64,000 nt of DNA. It comes from Entomortierella parvispora (Eukaryota; Mortierellomycota; Mortierellomycetes; Mortierellales; Mortierellaceae). The position numbers and the translations under genes are program-made. The stretch lies in the NCBI GenBank assembly GCA_963573315.1, contig OY752150.1:620001-684000 (forward strand), given 5' to 3'. Positions 10,536 to 21,257 of this stretch are shown here, piece after piece. The notes beneath the pieces were generated by a model that made no database searches, was not told the origin of the DNA, and saw only the letters and a program-made list of their open reading frames with translations. Each line of letters begins with the position of its first letter. The stretch's first letter is position 1.

Positions 10536-11039
10536 GGCGAGCGGGAAGAAAGAGAATGAGAGGATGAGAGGATGAGCGGGATGAGTGGGAAGAGAAGGAT
10601 GGGAAGAATGAAAAGGTGGGATGGACAAGGAAGAGAAAGGGAAGAGCAAGAGGACGGAAAGAGGAATGTGGGTCCGTGTGAGAGAGAGAGAGAGAGTGGG
10701 AAGCGATCGATCCGGACAGGGCCGTTGAAGGGGACAGCGGGCAGAGAGAGCGGAGGAAGAGCTGTTTGGGAGCTGTGCAACTCTGTCCGTCACTTGCTCG
10801 ATTTCACACTCTTTCACGCTCACACCCGCACACACACGACAGACACTTGTTGACCTTGTCTTCTTCCTCTTCTTCGTGTCATCATCATCACTCTCCCTTG
10901 TCCCTTTTCATTCATTCATCAGTCCCTTTTTCTCCTTCCGTTCATCTCACACCCTCTTCGTCTTCTTCTTTTATTCTTCTCATTCCTTCTTCTTCTCATT
11001 CCCCTTCCCTCCCTCCCTTCCCCTCATCACTGATCAATC
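10536..11039. promoter_or_regulatory. Head-to-head promoter, HIBCH-like gene and ORMDL gene
   Basis: About 500 bases between two divergent starts, made of GA-rich then CT-rich tracts with several TCTTC runs before the ORMDL ATG. No gene seen; open frames here are low-complexity artefacts. Confidence 0.5.
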
Positions 11040-12639
11040 ATGACCCTCGCTTCCATGTACAAGACCGACTATGTCCAGTCGCTTGATCAACACTCTCAGA
11101 CCAACCTCAACTCGTCCTGGGTGAACGACAAAGGTAGGCCACGCATCCTACCCTTTCTTCTCCTCTCTCTGTCTCTGTCCCTCCACCCTCAGATATAACT
11201 GCTGCCTCTGAAAAAGAAGTGCCCCTTGGCGCTGGATGCATTCACCCCAGGAGGTCTCTCCTTCGTCTTGTTTGCGCAGTCTGTCTGCTTGTTAGTCTTG
11301 TGCAACCCCGGCAACATTCCAGTTTTGCTACATTCCTTCAACAGCAAGGAACCTGATCAGCATCAGATTGGACTATAGATGGACTCTCCTTGTAGTTGAC
11401 GAGGGACAATGACGTGAAAAAAGAAAACGAGGAGTTTGTGTCTAATTGTTGTCCTCTTTTGTTCCTTTGCGTGGATCCCCTAGGTGCTTGGATGACAAAC
11501 ATCATCCTCATCTTTTTCCTCAAGTTTATCTTCAACATCATCCCTGGCATCTCGCCCGAGCTCAGCTGGACATTAACCACTCTTGTCTACAACATCGTAC
11601 GTTTTCAATCTTCCCTTGGGGGCTCTGTTCCCAAAAAAAGAATACGTTTTTTCTTATTTGGTCATGTGGTCCCCAACGGCCAAAAACCCTTGGATCTACT
11701 GGGATCTCTTTTGCATTGTCCAGGATACGTCTCTGCAGACAATTGGGCATGGATCAGGAGCAAGAGAATCATCAGGAGCACAGCCCGGGACCTTTTTTCT
11801 TTTCTCCTTTTGGGCTGAACCTGCTGATCCCCACGATCGGAAAGTGGAATAAAAGGCGAACCAGGATTTCGCTTCATGGAACATGCATTTAGCCGGGGGG
11901 CCTTGGCTTCGTTGGATCGACCTTTGAGTGCCATTGCGCGACCCCTCGTAATGTCTGGATCAAATACACTGGACCATCAGCCATGGGACAACTGAAAGTT
12001 GGACTCTATCTTCAACGACTCATACCCTCTGGTTTTTATGAATTCTTGTAGGGATCTTACATCATGTTCCACGCAGTAACAGGCGTGCCATTCGAGTTTA
12101 CTCAAGGCGCATATGATGGAATTACCCTCTGGGAGCAAATTGATGGTGGCGTCCAGTTCACTGCTACGAGAAAATACCTCACCGCTGTTCCTGTTGTTTT
12201 GTAAGTGTTATGACACGATCGATCCTTATCGATCCTTTGCCATAGGATCAACTCAACAACCTCATCTCACTGGTCGCTGGATTGTGCAGGAGATCTCAGG
12301 AAAGCAATCATATCATTTCTCCACCAGAACTTGTCCTGTCCGCTTGACAGACGTCGAAGGAAAACTGCAGAAGGGCTTGTTAAACTGGACATGCTGACTT
12401 TGCTGCAATGCATCAAATCCTGATATTTGCAAGGCGGTCAGCAAAATCTTTAACATTCCTTACTTTCATTGTCCCAAACTCTTAGGTTCTTGCTCAGCAC
12501 CCACTACACTCACTACGCTCCTTTCGCCTTCTTTGTCAACTTGGTTGCCACTGTCATCAACCTGATTGCCAAGCTTCCAGCAATGCACCAAGTCCGTCTC
12601 TTTGGCGTCAACCAAAAGCACGAGGGCACCACCGACTAA
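11040..12639 (+). CDS. ORMDL/Orm sphingolipid-homeostasis protein
   Basis: Four exons (11040-11133, 11484-11596, 12052-12200, 12486-12639) give 169 residues. The sequence follows the ORMDL family from end to end: NSSWVNDKGAWMTN, a first membrane hairpin (NIILIFFLKFIFNIIPGI), SWTLTTLVYNIGSYIMFH, the conserved GVPFEFTQG, WEQIDGGVQFTATRKYL, a second membrane pair and KLPAMHQVRLFGVNQ. Orm proteins sit in the ER membrane and inhibit serine palmitoyltransferase. In yeast, phosphorylation of an N-terminal Ser-rich extension relieves this; here the extension is short (about 26 residues before NSSWV) and has only a few Ser/Thr. The introns (350, 455 and 285 bases) are longer than most in the window. 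Head to head with the HIBCH-like gene. Confidence 0.95.
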
Positions 12640-12751
12640 AGAGGTCGCAGTCGACCACAACAATCTTTTACGACATGTTTACTTGAACAATAGACTCGCC
12701 GTAGATGAAGGAGCACCCTCCCAGATCTCATTACTATTAACAACCTAACGA

Positions 12752-12757
12752 AATAAA
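12752..12757 (+). terminator. Poly(A) signal, ORMDL gene
   Basis: AATAAA 113 bases beyond the stop; the complement of AATAAATAAA for the converging uS8 gene lies at 12821-12830. Confidence 0.5.
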
Positions 12758-12873
12758 TCCACAACGAAAACATTCACATCATCTAGCACCATGGCATCGC
12801 AAGTAATGTACAAAGGTATATTTATTTATTCAATGTTGATAGGGAGGGGGAATGGTCTTTATTCTCCAGAATT

Positions 12874-13632
12874 TTAGTAAAAGTAACCCAAGACCTTTCC
12901 TCCGGAGTGGCGACGACGAGCCTCCTCGTGGTCCATGATACCGGCCGAGGTGGTCAAGATGATGTAACCAAACTGACGGGAAGGCAAAAGACGAGCGATC
13001 CACTTCTCAATCTCGTTCAACTTGATGTTGAAACGGGGCGAGATAACACCAGTCTTGTTGATGCGTCCAATGAGCTGAACGACAATCTTTCCAGAGCGGT
13101 GATCATCAATCTCCTCAAACTCGCCAATGTAACCTACAGAGGATTTCGTTTTTGTCCAAATGGAAAAGGAGATATTAGTCTCGAGTCAATTGATTTCTCA
13201 AAAAATATATAAAAGAGGGCAAAAAAAAGAACAAAGATGGAAAAGGAGTAGGTAGAGGAAGGAATGTTTTCACTATTTAAAGGCTAGAGGCCACAGTTAT
13301 AGTGCCAAAAGCTTGTAAGAAGCGTAGTTGTTCTTCCGAGGTATTTCAAAAAGACAAAGGTTGAGTGCATCGTGGACAACAAAATGAAAAGAGCCGGTAG
13401 CGCAACAGTTATCAAGAGATAAAACTTCGGTGGTATTGTGGGAGGGGGGTGGTATAAAGCAAGATGAAAAGGATTAAAAACACGTTTAAGGATACATACC
13501 ATGCTTCTGCATCAAGGACAAGAACTTGACAATGACCTTCGAGGAAGGGCGGATCAAGACCTGACGCTTGCCACGCTTCTCGGCATTGTTGATGTTGTTG
13601 AGGCAGTCGTTCAAGACGGAAATGCGGACCAT
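12874..13632 (-). CDS. RPS22: 40S ribosomal protein uS8 (S15A/S22)
   Basis: Two coding exons (13632-13500 and 13133-12874) give 130 residues, the exact size of eukaryotic uS8. The start [40 protein letters not shown] at the junction, [14 protein letters not shown] and the end GGKVLGYFY are diagnostic. It is a core component of the small ribosomal subunit near the 16S/18S central domain. The 366-base intron follows the first third of the protein. The two genes here (ORMDL + and this one -) converge with only 234 bases between stop codons. Confidence 0.97.
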
Positions 13633-14562
13633 TTTGGATAATGTTTTTCTGTAATGATTCAAAGAGCGACAAAAGATGTCCAAAATGGAAAGAGATGAAT
13701 ACCAGAGTTCTCATATGAGTGTCACATCCGTATGGCTCTTTCACCTATCCACCCTTTCTTGACTTTATCTGACAAAGTTTCTCGAAAGAACCTTGATAGA
13801 CAAAGAAAACAAATGGTAGACTCAGCAAGAGGGCCAGTGAACAGAGGGATTCATAAAGAAGACAGTCGAACCCAAAGCCAGCCCGCATTGTATCAAACTC
13901 TTTGCATCGACAGCTTTCCTCTGTTCAAAAGACTCTGAGATGAGCCATTAAACAAGAAGAAAGTCATCTAGCTTTGTAGAGCTGAGGTCGGTTCTGACTA
14001 TAAGATATGGGTCATACAAGAAAGGGCACAGAATTGGCACGGAAGTGCTGACGAGGTGATACGATAAGGGGAGGAGAGGGTAATGGTGATTGGGGGCCAT
14101 CACTCTCGAGGAAAGTTCGAAAGATCAGGACTGCCCTGATGTCGACAAGAGAACAGGTCGAATGTCCATTTGTGCTGAGTGATCGAGTGGACAGAGGGTG
14201 TTGACGAGGCTGCAAGGTGAATGTGGAAATAGACAGATGTATAGATAGATAGATAGATGGATGGATGGATGGATGGATACGGTGGTTGTCGATCCTGCCG
14301 CAGATCGTTGAACGCTACACACCTGTGTTGAAGAGAGAGAAAGAGGCTGTTCCAGGAACACAGCTTGGGCGAAAGAAATCCCAAAAAATGATCATGTGAT
14401 ATGTGGCTTCGCCACATGTCGAAGAAGATTTCTTCATCTGATCGCAAATGCTACAATTACCCCCCACATTGACTGACGCTCAAAAACTCAGGTTCAAACA
14501 TGGCAAGGCCGCCTTTGTTATACATTGAAAATGCGGAGAGTAGCTTTGTTCGCGTATCAGTT
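13633..14562. other. Intergenic region with tetranucleotide repeats
   Basis: The left part is the uS8 promoter and leader. The rest has no supportable gene. At about 14237-14278 there is a run of GATA units turning into GGAT/GATG units, followed by pyrimidine-poor sequence. Short open frames across this run are repeat artefacts. Confidence 0.45.
14237..14278. repeat. GATA/GATG microsatellite
   Basis: About four GATA units followed by about five GATG units, seen directly. A simple sequence repeat likely to vary in length between isolates. Confidence 0.85.
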
Positions 14563-15883
14563 TTACGCATAGAGGCGGTCCTCACGTGTCCGGTTCGATC
14601 CAACGCGTTTATCTTGGATTCTTGACACGGCCAAGGGTACATCCACTTCTCCAGCGACAACCGTGACCCCTAATAAGCCTAATCCTTGCTTCAAGCCCCG
14701 CAAAGTCGCCGCTGTGGTCAAGGCCTTGCCATACACGTGCTCTTGAAGACTGAGCAAAAGGTACGAGTCCTTCAGGCCTCTGGCTTCACACTACAAAAAC
14801 CCAAATCGTAGATCAATTCAAACGGGGAGGTTAGCACGAGAGTTAATAAACACCGAAAGAGCGTGTGTAACAAAGGACTTACGTAGCCCATGAGTGCCGC
14901 TCCAAGGTTCTGGATCAAGTTAGGAACCTCGAGAGTTGGAATCTTGAACGTCTGTGTAGCATCAAAAAAGGAAAATAAAACCCGTAAAAGAGATGAGTAA
15001 ATCAATCATAGATGCGGTGAGAGCTTGGCGTCATGACAGTCAGAAGCAATGCCATCCTTACCGTCGCTGATCCAGCAGTCTGCAGCAGTCGCAGCCAAGG
15101 GTAGTTATATTCAATATCGGGTGATCCTGACAGATACGTAGACGGTGACAATGTATCCAAAATGACGATTCTATACAGAAAATACAAAGTGTCAGAGTCT
15201 TCCCTCATTTCAAGATCGCATGCTAGGGCACTGTCCGATCGTGCGATCTGCGAGTCCTGAATGTCGTCAAACTGACTGCCCTCAGGTTCTTTCGTACCTG
15301 GTTGCCTTGATATGGTTCATGATGGCCTTTGCAAAGTTCAAAGAATCTTTATCCTTGATTTCATAGTTGCAAGGCACGAGCACAACTGATGGATCCGCGT
15401 TGAACTCATAGATGTTGCAATTGGCGTTGGTGGGAGAATTGATGTCGGCCGCGTTGTCTTTCTGGAACAAGAGAGAAGAGAGGGAGCCAGGTTAGGGTCA
15501 ATATTCCTTGCCGTGTACAAATGTCTATCTTGCTTTGTTTCAAAACGGGTTCCTCCCAAAACATACCAAGTCGATTCCAGGCAAGATCAAGCTGCCCAAC
15601 AATGTCTTGTTCTCGATCGTGTGCAGCAGTGCACTCGCCCCAAATGCCGTACCAATGATCAAAGTCGAGCAAGAGAGAACGTTGCCCGGTGGAGTCTTGC
15701 GCCACAAAAGAATGGGTTTGGGCAAAGTTACGGCTTTTTCAACGGACTCTTGGAAATCCTCTTCATCGCTGGATTGATATCGATGATGGTCGTCAATTGA
15801 GTCCTATTTGTTAAATCGTTTTTGTATTGTGAGTAGGCAATGAGTTTGCATACAGGAGGAAAGACATTCTCCATCGTGGACAT
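14563..15883 (-). CDS. Proteasome assembly chaperone 1-like (PSMG1/Pba1)
   Basis: Six exons (15883-15854, 15803-15567, 15461-15298, 15170-15062, 14951-14883, 14790-14563) give 278 residues, all in phase. After a short acidic start (DSIDDHHRYQSSDEEDF), a Rossmann-like series of beta strands is visible: VLSCSTLIIGTAFGASALL, PSVVLVPCNYEIKDKD, ATRIVILDTLS and the helix IPTLEVPNLIQNLGAALMGY, then CEARGLKDSYLLLSLQEHVYG. This order fits PAC1/PSMG1, which dimerises with PAC2 to scaffold the alpha ring of the 20S proteasome. The match is at the level of pattern rather than high identity. The first exon codes only 10 residues; an in-frame longer start lies upstream but would add an unlikely basic leader. 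Confidence 0.7.
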
Positions 15884-16144
15884 CTTTGGTGCATCGCACG
15901 TCTTGGACGAGTACCATGTTAATTCCTCTGCTGGTGTGTGTAGGGTGTCTTTAAGGTATCCAGGATCGCTGTCGTCGGTGCTTGATGTGGGATGGCGGTT
16001 CGAATGGAGAGAAAGAGATGTCGCTACACGCAAACCCAGCGTTATCCTAAACGCGCACGCTCTGCGTTGCGCGTCTGCAGCAGTCACGAATCGAAGTTTT
16101 ATTCGAAGTAGACTAAAATACAGAGACCTTCATGATGGGGTGTT

Positions 16145-18872
16145 TTATGCCACAATCTTGGACACCTTTCCGATGCCCTTTGTCCGGCCCTCACGGAAGA
16201 TCAAGCGCGCGCCCACCTTCAGGTACGCAGGCTGTAAGAACTGGAATCGGACCGTGGCGCGATCTCCTGTCCGCAAAATCTGATCGGGCTTGTCCATGGC
16301 CAAGACTCTAGCGGTTTGCCGTACGGCACCACAGTGCAGCATCGCTTGATACTTGTGTCCAATGGTGGTTGAATGGTAAAGAACCAAGATTTCGGCTTCG
16401 AACTCTCGGCAGCCTCGAGGCACCGGTGTCGTCTCCTTGTCCAGCATCACCATTCCCTTTCGGATGGTTGATCGACGAATCTTCTTTAGCCCGAACGAGG
16501 CGCTCTGTCCTGCACATGCCAAAGGAACGTTCAATCGCTTGCGCTGAATACTCTTCACAGTCACCATCTGAAATGCTCCATTGCCATCGGGTCCAAGGTA
16601 GAGCTGATCACCGGCGTGAACAATACCGTTCATCACAACTCCACTGACAACGGTGCCGACAAAGGGAACAGAGAAAGTGTCTGTGATCTGATACTCGACT
16701 GTGTCATTTTTTAGGAGCACACGCAAAATAGATGAGTTAGTTTACACCGTTGCAAGGGATCCGCTACTCGGTTGTGGATGAAATTAACGCACATACCTGG
16801 TTCATCCTTGTTGTATTTTTGACTGATTGGCAGCACGTTCAAAAAATTCTTGAGCAGGTCCAAGCCCTCTCCAGTAACGTTACTCACTTGGAAGATGGGG
16901 CAAATACGATCACTGACAAAGTTGCCGGCGGTTACCACCACATCCTCATGCGACTATGTCAATTGAGCGACGGGAGGTTGGTTTAGTCGGCGGCTTTGGA
17001 TCCTTGGTCAATCCACACAGCTAGATTAGTGTCCCAATGGGTGTGTCTGTGAGTACGTACCTTCACAAACATAGGGATCTTTCGGCAACCGGCAGACTTC
17101 AAAATCTTTGTCAATTGCTTGACCGTGTTCTCCAAGACGTTGGTAGGGCACATATCAATCTTGGTAATCACCACTAGCACCGGCACTCCCAAAGCCAAAG
17201 ACAGGCCAAGATGCTCCTTAGTCATACCGACAATTCCAGCGTTGGAGCCAATCATGAGCATTACAAAATCAGGAGCACATCCTGTCATTCCGAACACGGT
17301 GGTCTGGGAAAGAGAGGGTAGAGGAGAAATCGGGCTTAGTCTTACTTCTTTTGTTCAATGCTGCAAGCATGGGTCAGAGATATACCTTCAGATAACGTTC
17401 ATGTCCAGCAAGATCAATAAAGGACAAGACCTTGGCCGCCTTTCCGCAGATCTCATCCCAAGGGGCATTCCTGCCATGTGTCATGGTCGGGACGGGGACA
17501 GACTTTGCGTCAAAGCCCAAAATCTCCATGCCAACGGACGACGTGCGTCCAGAATCAATTTCGTGCTTGTGACTATGATCCATACACAAAACTGCGGATA
17601 AGTACGACAGAGTACGACTTTCCTTTCCAGATCCGTTTGCTACAAAGGATATGTATTATCATACCGGAAGAGATTCACACGGGCCTTTCCACGACCATCA
17701 TCCAAGACACCTTTAGTGAGGACACCTAGCAATGTGGACTAATAAAACAGGACAGTAACGATTAGGAAAACTCTGGTCCACAATTAGTGTCGAATTTCCT
17801 TGTCTTTGACTATGCCCGCCTTTGACTCACCTTTCCAGCATCCTAATCATTCCAGGCACAAGACAGAGCAGGCAATCAATTAGATTCAACATTCGCTTTT
17901 AGGACATTATATCCCAACTGGATAAAGACGTGTAGTTGATCGATTCAGGTCAAGAGTTGGGTCCATACCACGTTTCCAACAACTGCCACACGAAGCTCAA
18001 GTAGCTCCTCGACCGACTTTGGGGTCTTTCGGATCATGACATAGGCCGTCTTAAAGGTCTCACCCTCCACAGTTGGGGCAGCAGGAGCAGACGCAACAGC
18101 GGTGGTCTCTGTTGAGGTCGAGGAAGACTTGTCAGCAGGTCCCACATTCTTTTCAAACATAATGGCGAGCTCAGCGCCAACAGCAGCAGCAGCAGTCCGT
18201 ACAGTGGACAATGCTGTTTGATATTCGACTTCGGTCAAGTTCATTGGCGCGCCGTCCTCTGCAAAAAACGGTCCAAAAGAATGAAGAGAGAAACCAAAAA
18301 CGACAAATTAGCCAACGTGATCAATCAAAGCTCATTCACTGGCACCCTTCCCTTCTCGCATATGGGGGTTTCTGGTAGATGAGGAAGTTGTACCTTCAAT
18401 GCCAATCTCAAATAGGGTCTCTCCAGAACCCTCTCGTATCCGTGCAGCCAGCAAGGTCTGTAGTGACTCCATGTTGGACTCGGAAGGGTCCACGAACTGC
18501 TCCTAGATGAGCGAGCATAATAACGTAGACGCGACTTTGCGTGTGAGCAGAGAGATGGAGAAAGAACGTCGTCCGAAGAAAACATACGCGGATGATGATG
18601 GGTACCTTGAGAGAAATGTCCTTGATGCCACTTCGCTGGGCCTCAAAGCCTGCCAGCGGATCATCCATGTCGTTGATATCAAAGGCGTCCAAGGCGGTAG
18701 CCGGGGCAATCTCCTTGCTCAAGGCTGAGGACAGCGACGCGACGGGCGATTCCTGGCCCAGGCTCAAGGCGGAGAGCTTTTCCTGCAGGTGGGTAGTCGA
18801 GTCCATGGAGGTGGATGGTATTGAGCTTTCGGCGGATCTGTTGCCGTCCTTGAGTTCGTCCTTCTTTAGCAT
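16145..18872 (-). CDS. GTPBP1/GTPBP2-family translational GTPase
   Basis: Nine exons (18872-18606, 18502-18394, 18258-17969, 17842-17831, 17738-17665, 17572-17386, 17303-17061, 16953-16797, 16698-16145) give 630 residues. An acidic, Ser-rich N-terminus (about 1-110) precedes the G domain: G1 GNVDAGKST (220-228), the family signature [17 protein letters not shown]3 DLAGHE and G4 TKID. Domains II and III follow ([50 protein letters not shown]). GTPBP1 relatives resemble EF-1A and are linked to mRNA decay and ribosome quality control. A 12-base exon encodes exactly DAGK of the P-loop. The lower-scoring part is the N-terminal 100 residues, which have no clear match. Confidence 0.92.
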
Positions 18873-19888
18873 GGCAGAAGTGGAGCCTGGTGGTCAGTAA
18901 TGTCGAGGGAGAATGTTTATGTTTGTGTAGTGCTATGTGGGGGAATGACGAATGGAATGGACAAAGGAAAGAAGGAAGGGAGAAAAGAATGAATGAAATG
19001 GAGGGAAGGGTAGGACAAGAAGAGGAAGAGGAAGAAGAGAAAGAGAAAAACAGAGAAACAAAGAATGGTGGGTCTGGTTGTGCGTATGACACCAAGGCAA
19101 GAATAGCGAATTGAATCTAGGCAGGGACTGTGGGCAGTGGGCCGTTTTTATGTTGGACCTGCTTGGGTTTGTGGCATGGAGAGGTGATTCCGAAGAGGAG
19201 GCGCAGCGTCGTCTTTACGTCTTTACGGGAGAAGGAGGCATTGCGGACTGGCCTGACTGGCTTGGCTGACTGCTGGCTAGTCCAGAAGATGTGCACACGC
19301 GAGTAATGTGGGGACAGGAGACGACAGATGCAGGTGCTGGTTCTGGTGGGTTCTGGTGGGTTCTGTCTGGCAAGGAGAGGAGCTGAGCTGGGGAGGCAGC
19401 CACCAGGCAGTCATCGCCGTCATAGTCTAGCCATCGATCTGGAGGTAGGGGCTGAGCAGTGCCTCGGCAATGAAGGAGCAGGAAGACCAGCTCCTATTGC
19501 GCTTGCTGGAGGCGCCGTCTTTTGAGTCACCGCACCTGCTCGCCATCTCTGCTGTTACACTGATCTAGGGGTCGTTACTTCTATCCTGGTCTAGGAGACA
19601 TGTTGCCATGTGGCCTCCCTTGCCTATTGCTGCCAGACAAATTCTTCAGTTGGTGGCAACACATAGACTCGGCGGTTCTGGCGACATTTCCGTCTCCGCA
19701 GCTCACGGCGAGCGAGGATGGAGACGCAGAACGACAGACGGACACCCTGTTTCTCTCTCTCCCCTCTCTCTCGCTCTTTGTTCTTCTTTTCCTTCTGCTT
19801 GACCACTCGACTCTCAATTGCTCATCCACCCGACTTCTCTTCCAATCCACACACCTACAACCTACAAACTTGTACACTAGCCATCAAA
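18873..19888. promoter_or_regulatory. Head-to-head region, GTPBP1 gene and cupin gene
   Basis: About 1 kb without a supported gene. The left half is GA-rich (GTPBP1 leader side), the middle is GC-richer with GGTTCTG repeats near 19340-19362, and the right end is a CT-rich leader (19745-19860) before the cupin ATG. Confidence 0.45.
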
Positions 19889-20505
19889 ATGAAGGTCACC
19901 TCTCTTGATACCCTGCCCGTTGCCTACATCTCGCACGACTCGAACGTCGAAAAGAAGGTCTTGCTCAAGATGGGCGAGGTCCCCAATGTGAGCCAACTCG
20001 CTGTCGCTACCCTCAAGCCAGGCGAGCAGGCTACCAAGCACAACCACAAGGACATGACCGAGAGTAAGGATCTAATTCAAGAGCATCATAGAAGACATGA
20101 AAACAGCTGTGCTGTGTTGCTGTGTTCTGTGCATGCAGGGCGAGAACATGCACCTCTGTTACTGACTGACTGGCCCTTTTTCTCCTACCTTGTGCACATC
20201 CAACAACACATTATTAGCCTTCCACTTCCAGGCTGGCTCAGGCGAGATGGAGGTTGATGACAGGACTTTTGAGATCAAGGCCGGCATGACCGTCACCGTC
20301 TTCCCAGGCGAGTACCATGAGATCAGGCAAGTGCACTGGATGGATGGATAGACGAATGAACCGAATGAACAGGCATGCATGCACACAATGAGAGAGACAC
20401 AGGAGACTAACTTGGGTACGCATTGTCCCTCGTCCATTGTCCATTGGCCATAACAGGAACACTGGCTCCGAGAACCTTGTGTTGATCTACTTTGGCATCG
20501 TTTGA
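19889..20505 (+). CDS. Small single-domain cupin protein
   Basis: Three exons (19889-20063, 20218-20326, 20457-20505) encode 110 residues. The cupin metal motif 1 is seen as KHNHKDMTETFHFQAGSGEM (His-x-His, then Glu), followed by the second motif FPGEYHEIRNTG with its His. The core is a small beta barrel of the cupin_2 type. Substrate unknown; many such proteins bind a metal ion and a sugar or small acid. Intron 2 begins with GC (AG|GCAAGT), which is needed to keep the frame GEYHEIRNTGSENLVLIYF. No signal peptide. The leader upstream is CT-rich. Confidence 0.88.
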
Positions 20506-21257
20506 TGAAAGTCATTCTGCTTCAGTTCAGTTCAGTCCCTGTCTCTTTGTCTGCCCTTGACTCGTTCACCTCCACCCACCCATACCCCCCTTCCATGCAT
20601 GCTATTGCATTGCAGGAAGAGTAGAGACCGAAATAATAAAGCATCTCGGAGCAGAGCAGAGCGAACAAAGGTGTTTTCATCCAGGGGACAGAGCCAAAGA
20701 AAGAATGAGTGCTCTCATATCTTTTCTTCTTGAGGAGCAATGTCAATGAACATTTCTTCTTCTTCTCTCTCTCTCTCTCTCTCTCTCTCCTTCTCGCGGT
20801 CTTCGCCCCCGACCTTCTACTCTCCTCCTCCTCCTCGATGAACGACTTCTTCCTCCTCGTCTGACGCCGCCAATATTCGCCGCCCGCCCTTTCCCTTTTT
20901 TTTATTTGAACAGAAACGACCCCTTCCTCTGCCCTTTCTCTTCCCGCATTCATTCCTCCCATTCATTCTTCATTTCATTGCTTCTCGTTCTTTCTTTCTC
21001 TCTTCCTTTCTTTCTTCCTTCCTTTCTTCCTTCCTTCTGTTGATCTTATCCACTTCCCATTCTTTTCTTTCCCTCTCCTCGGATCCACCAGTGACGAAAA
21101 CCTCGCATTTTTGGCCGTACCACTAAAAAGTACGACTAGTCCAGACAACTTCACCTTCTCTCTTCTCTTCTCCCCTTCCTCTCTCTCTCTCTCTCTACCT
21201 TGGACTCTGACCTAATCGCATTCCCTCAAGAGCAAACAGCCAGCTCGCTGCCTCTCT
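20506..21257. promoter_or_regulatory. CT-rich intergenic region before ALG9
   Basis: No gene seen. It includes the cupin 3' end, a CTCTCT run (20764-20789), CCTTCCTT tracts (about 21000-21040) and a second CTCTCT run (about 21180-21196) before the ALG9 start, a pattern common for promoters in this window. Confidence 0.5.

Noticed and set aside
14575-14600. GGTTCGATCC resembling a tRNA B box
   Set aside because: Lies in the PSMG1-like coding exon and no A box or cloverleaf could be formed.
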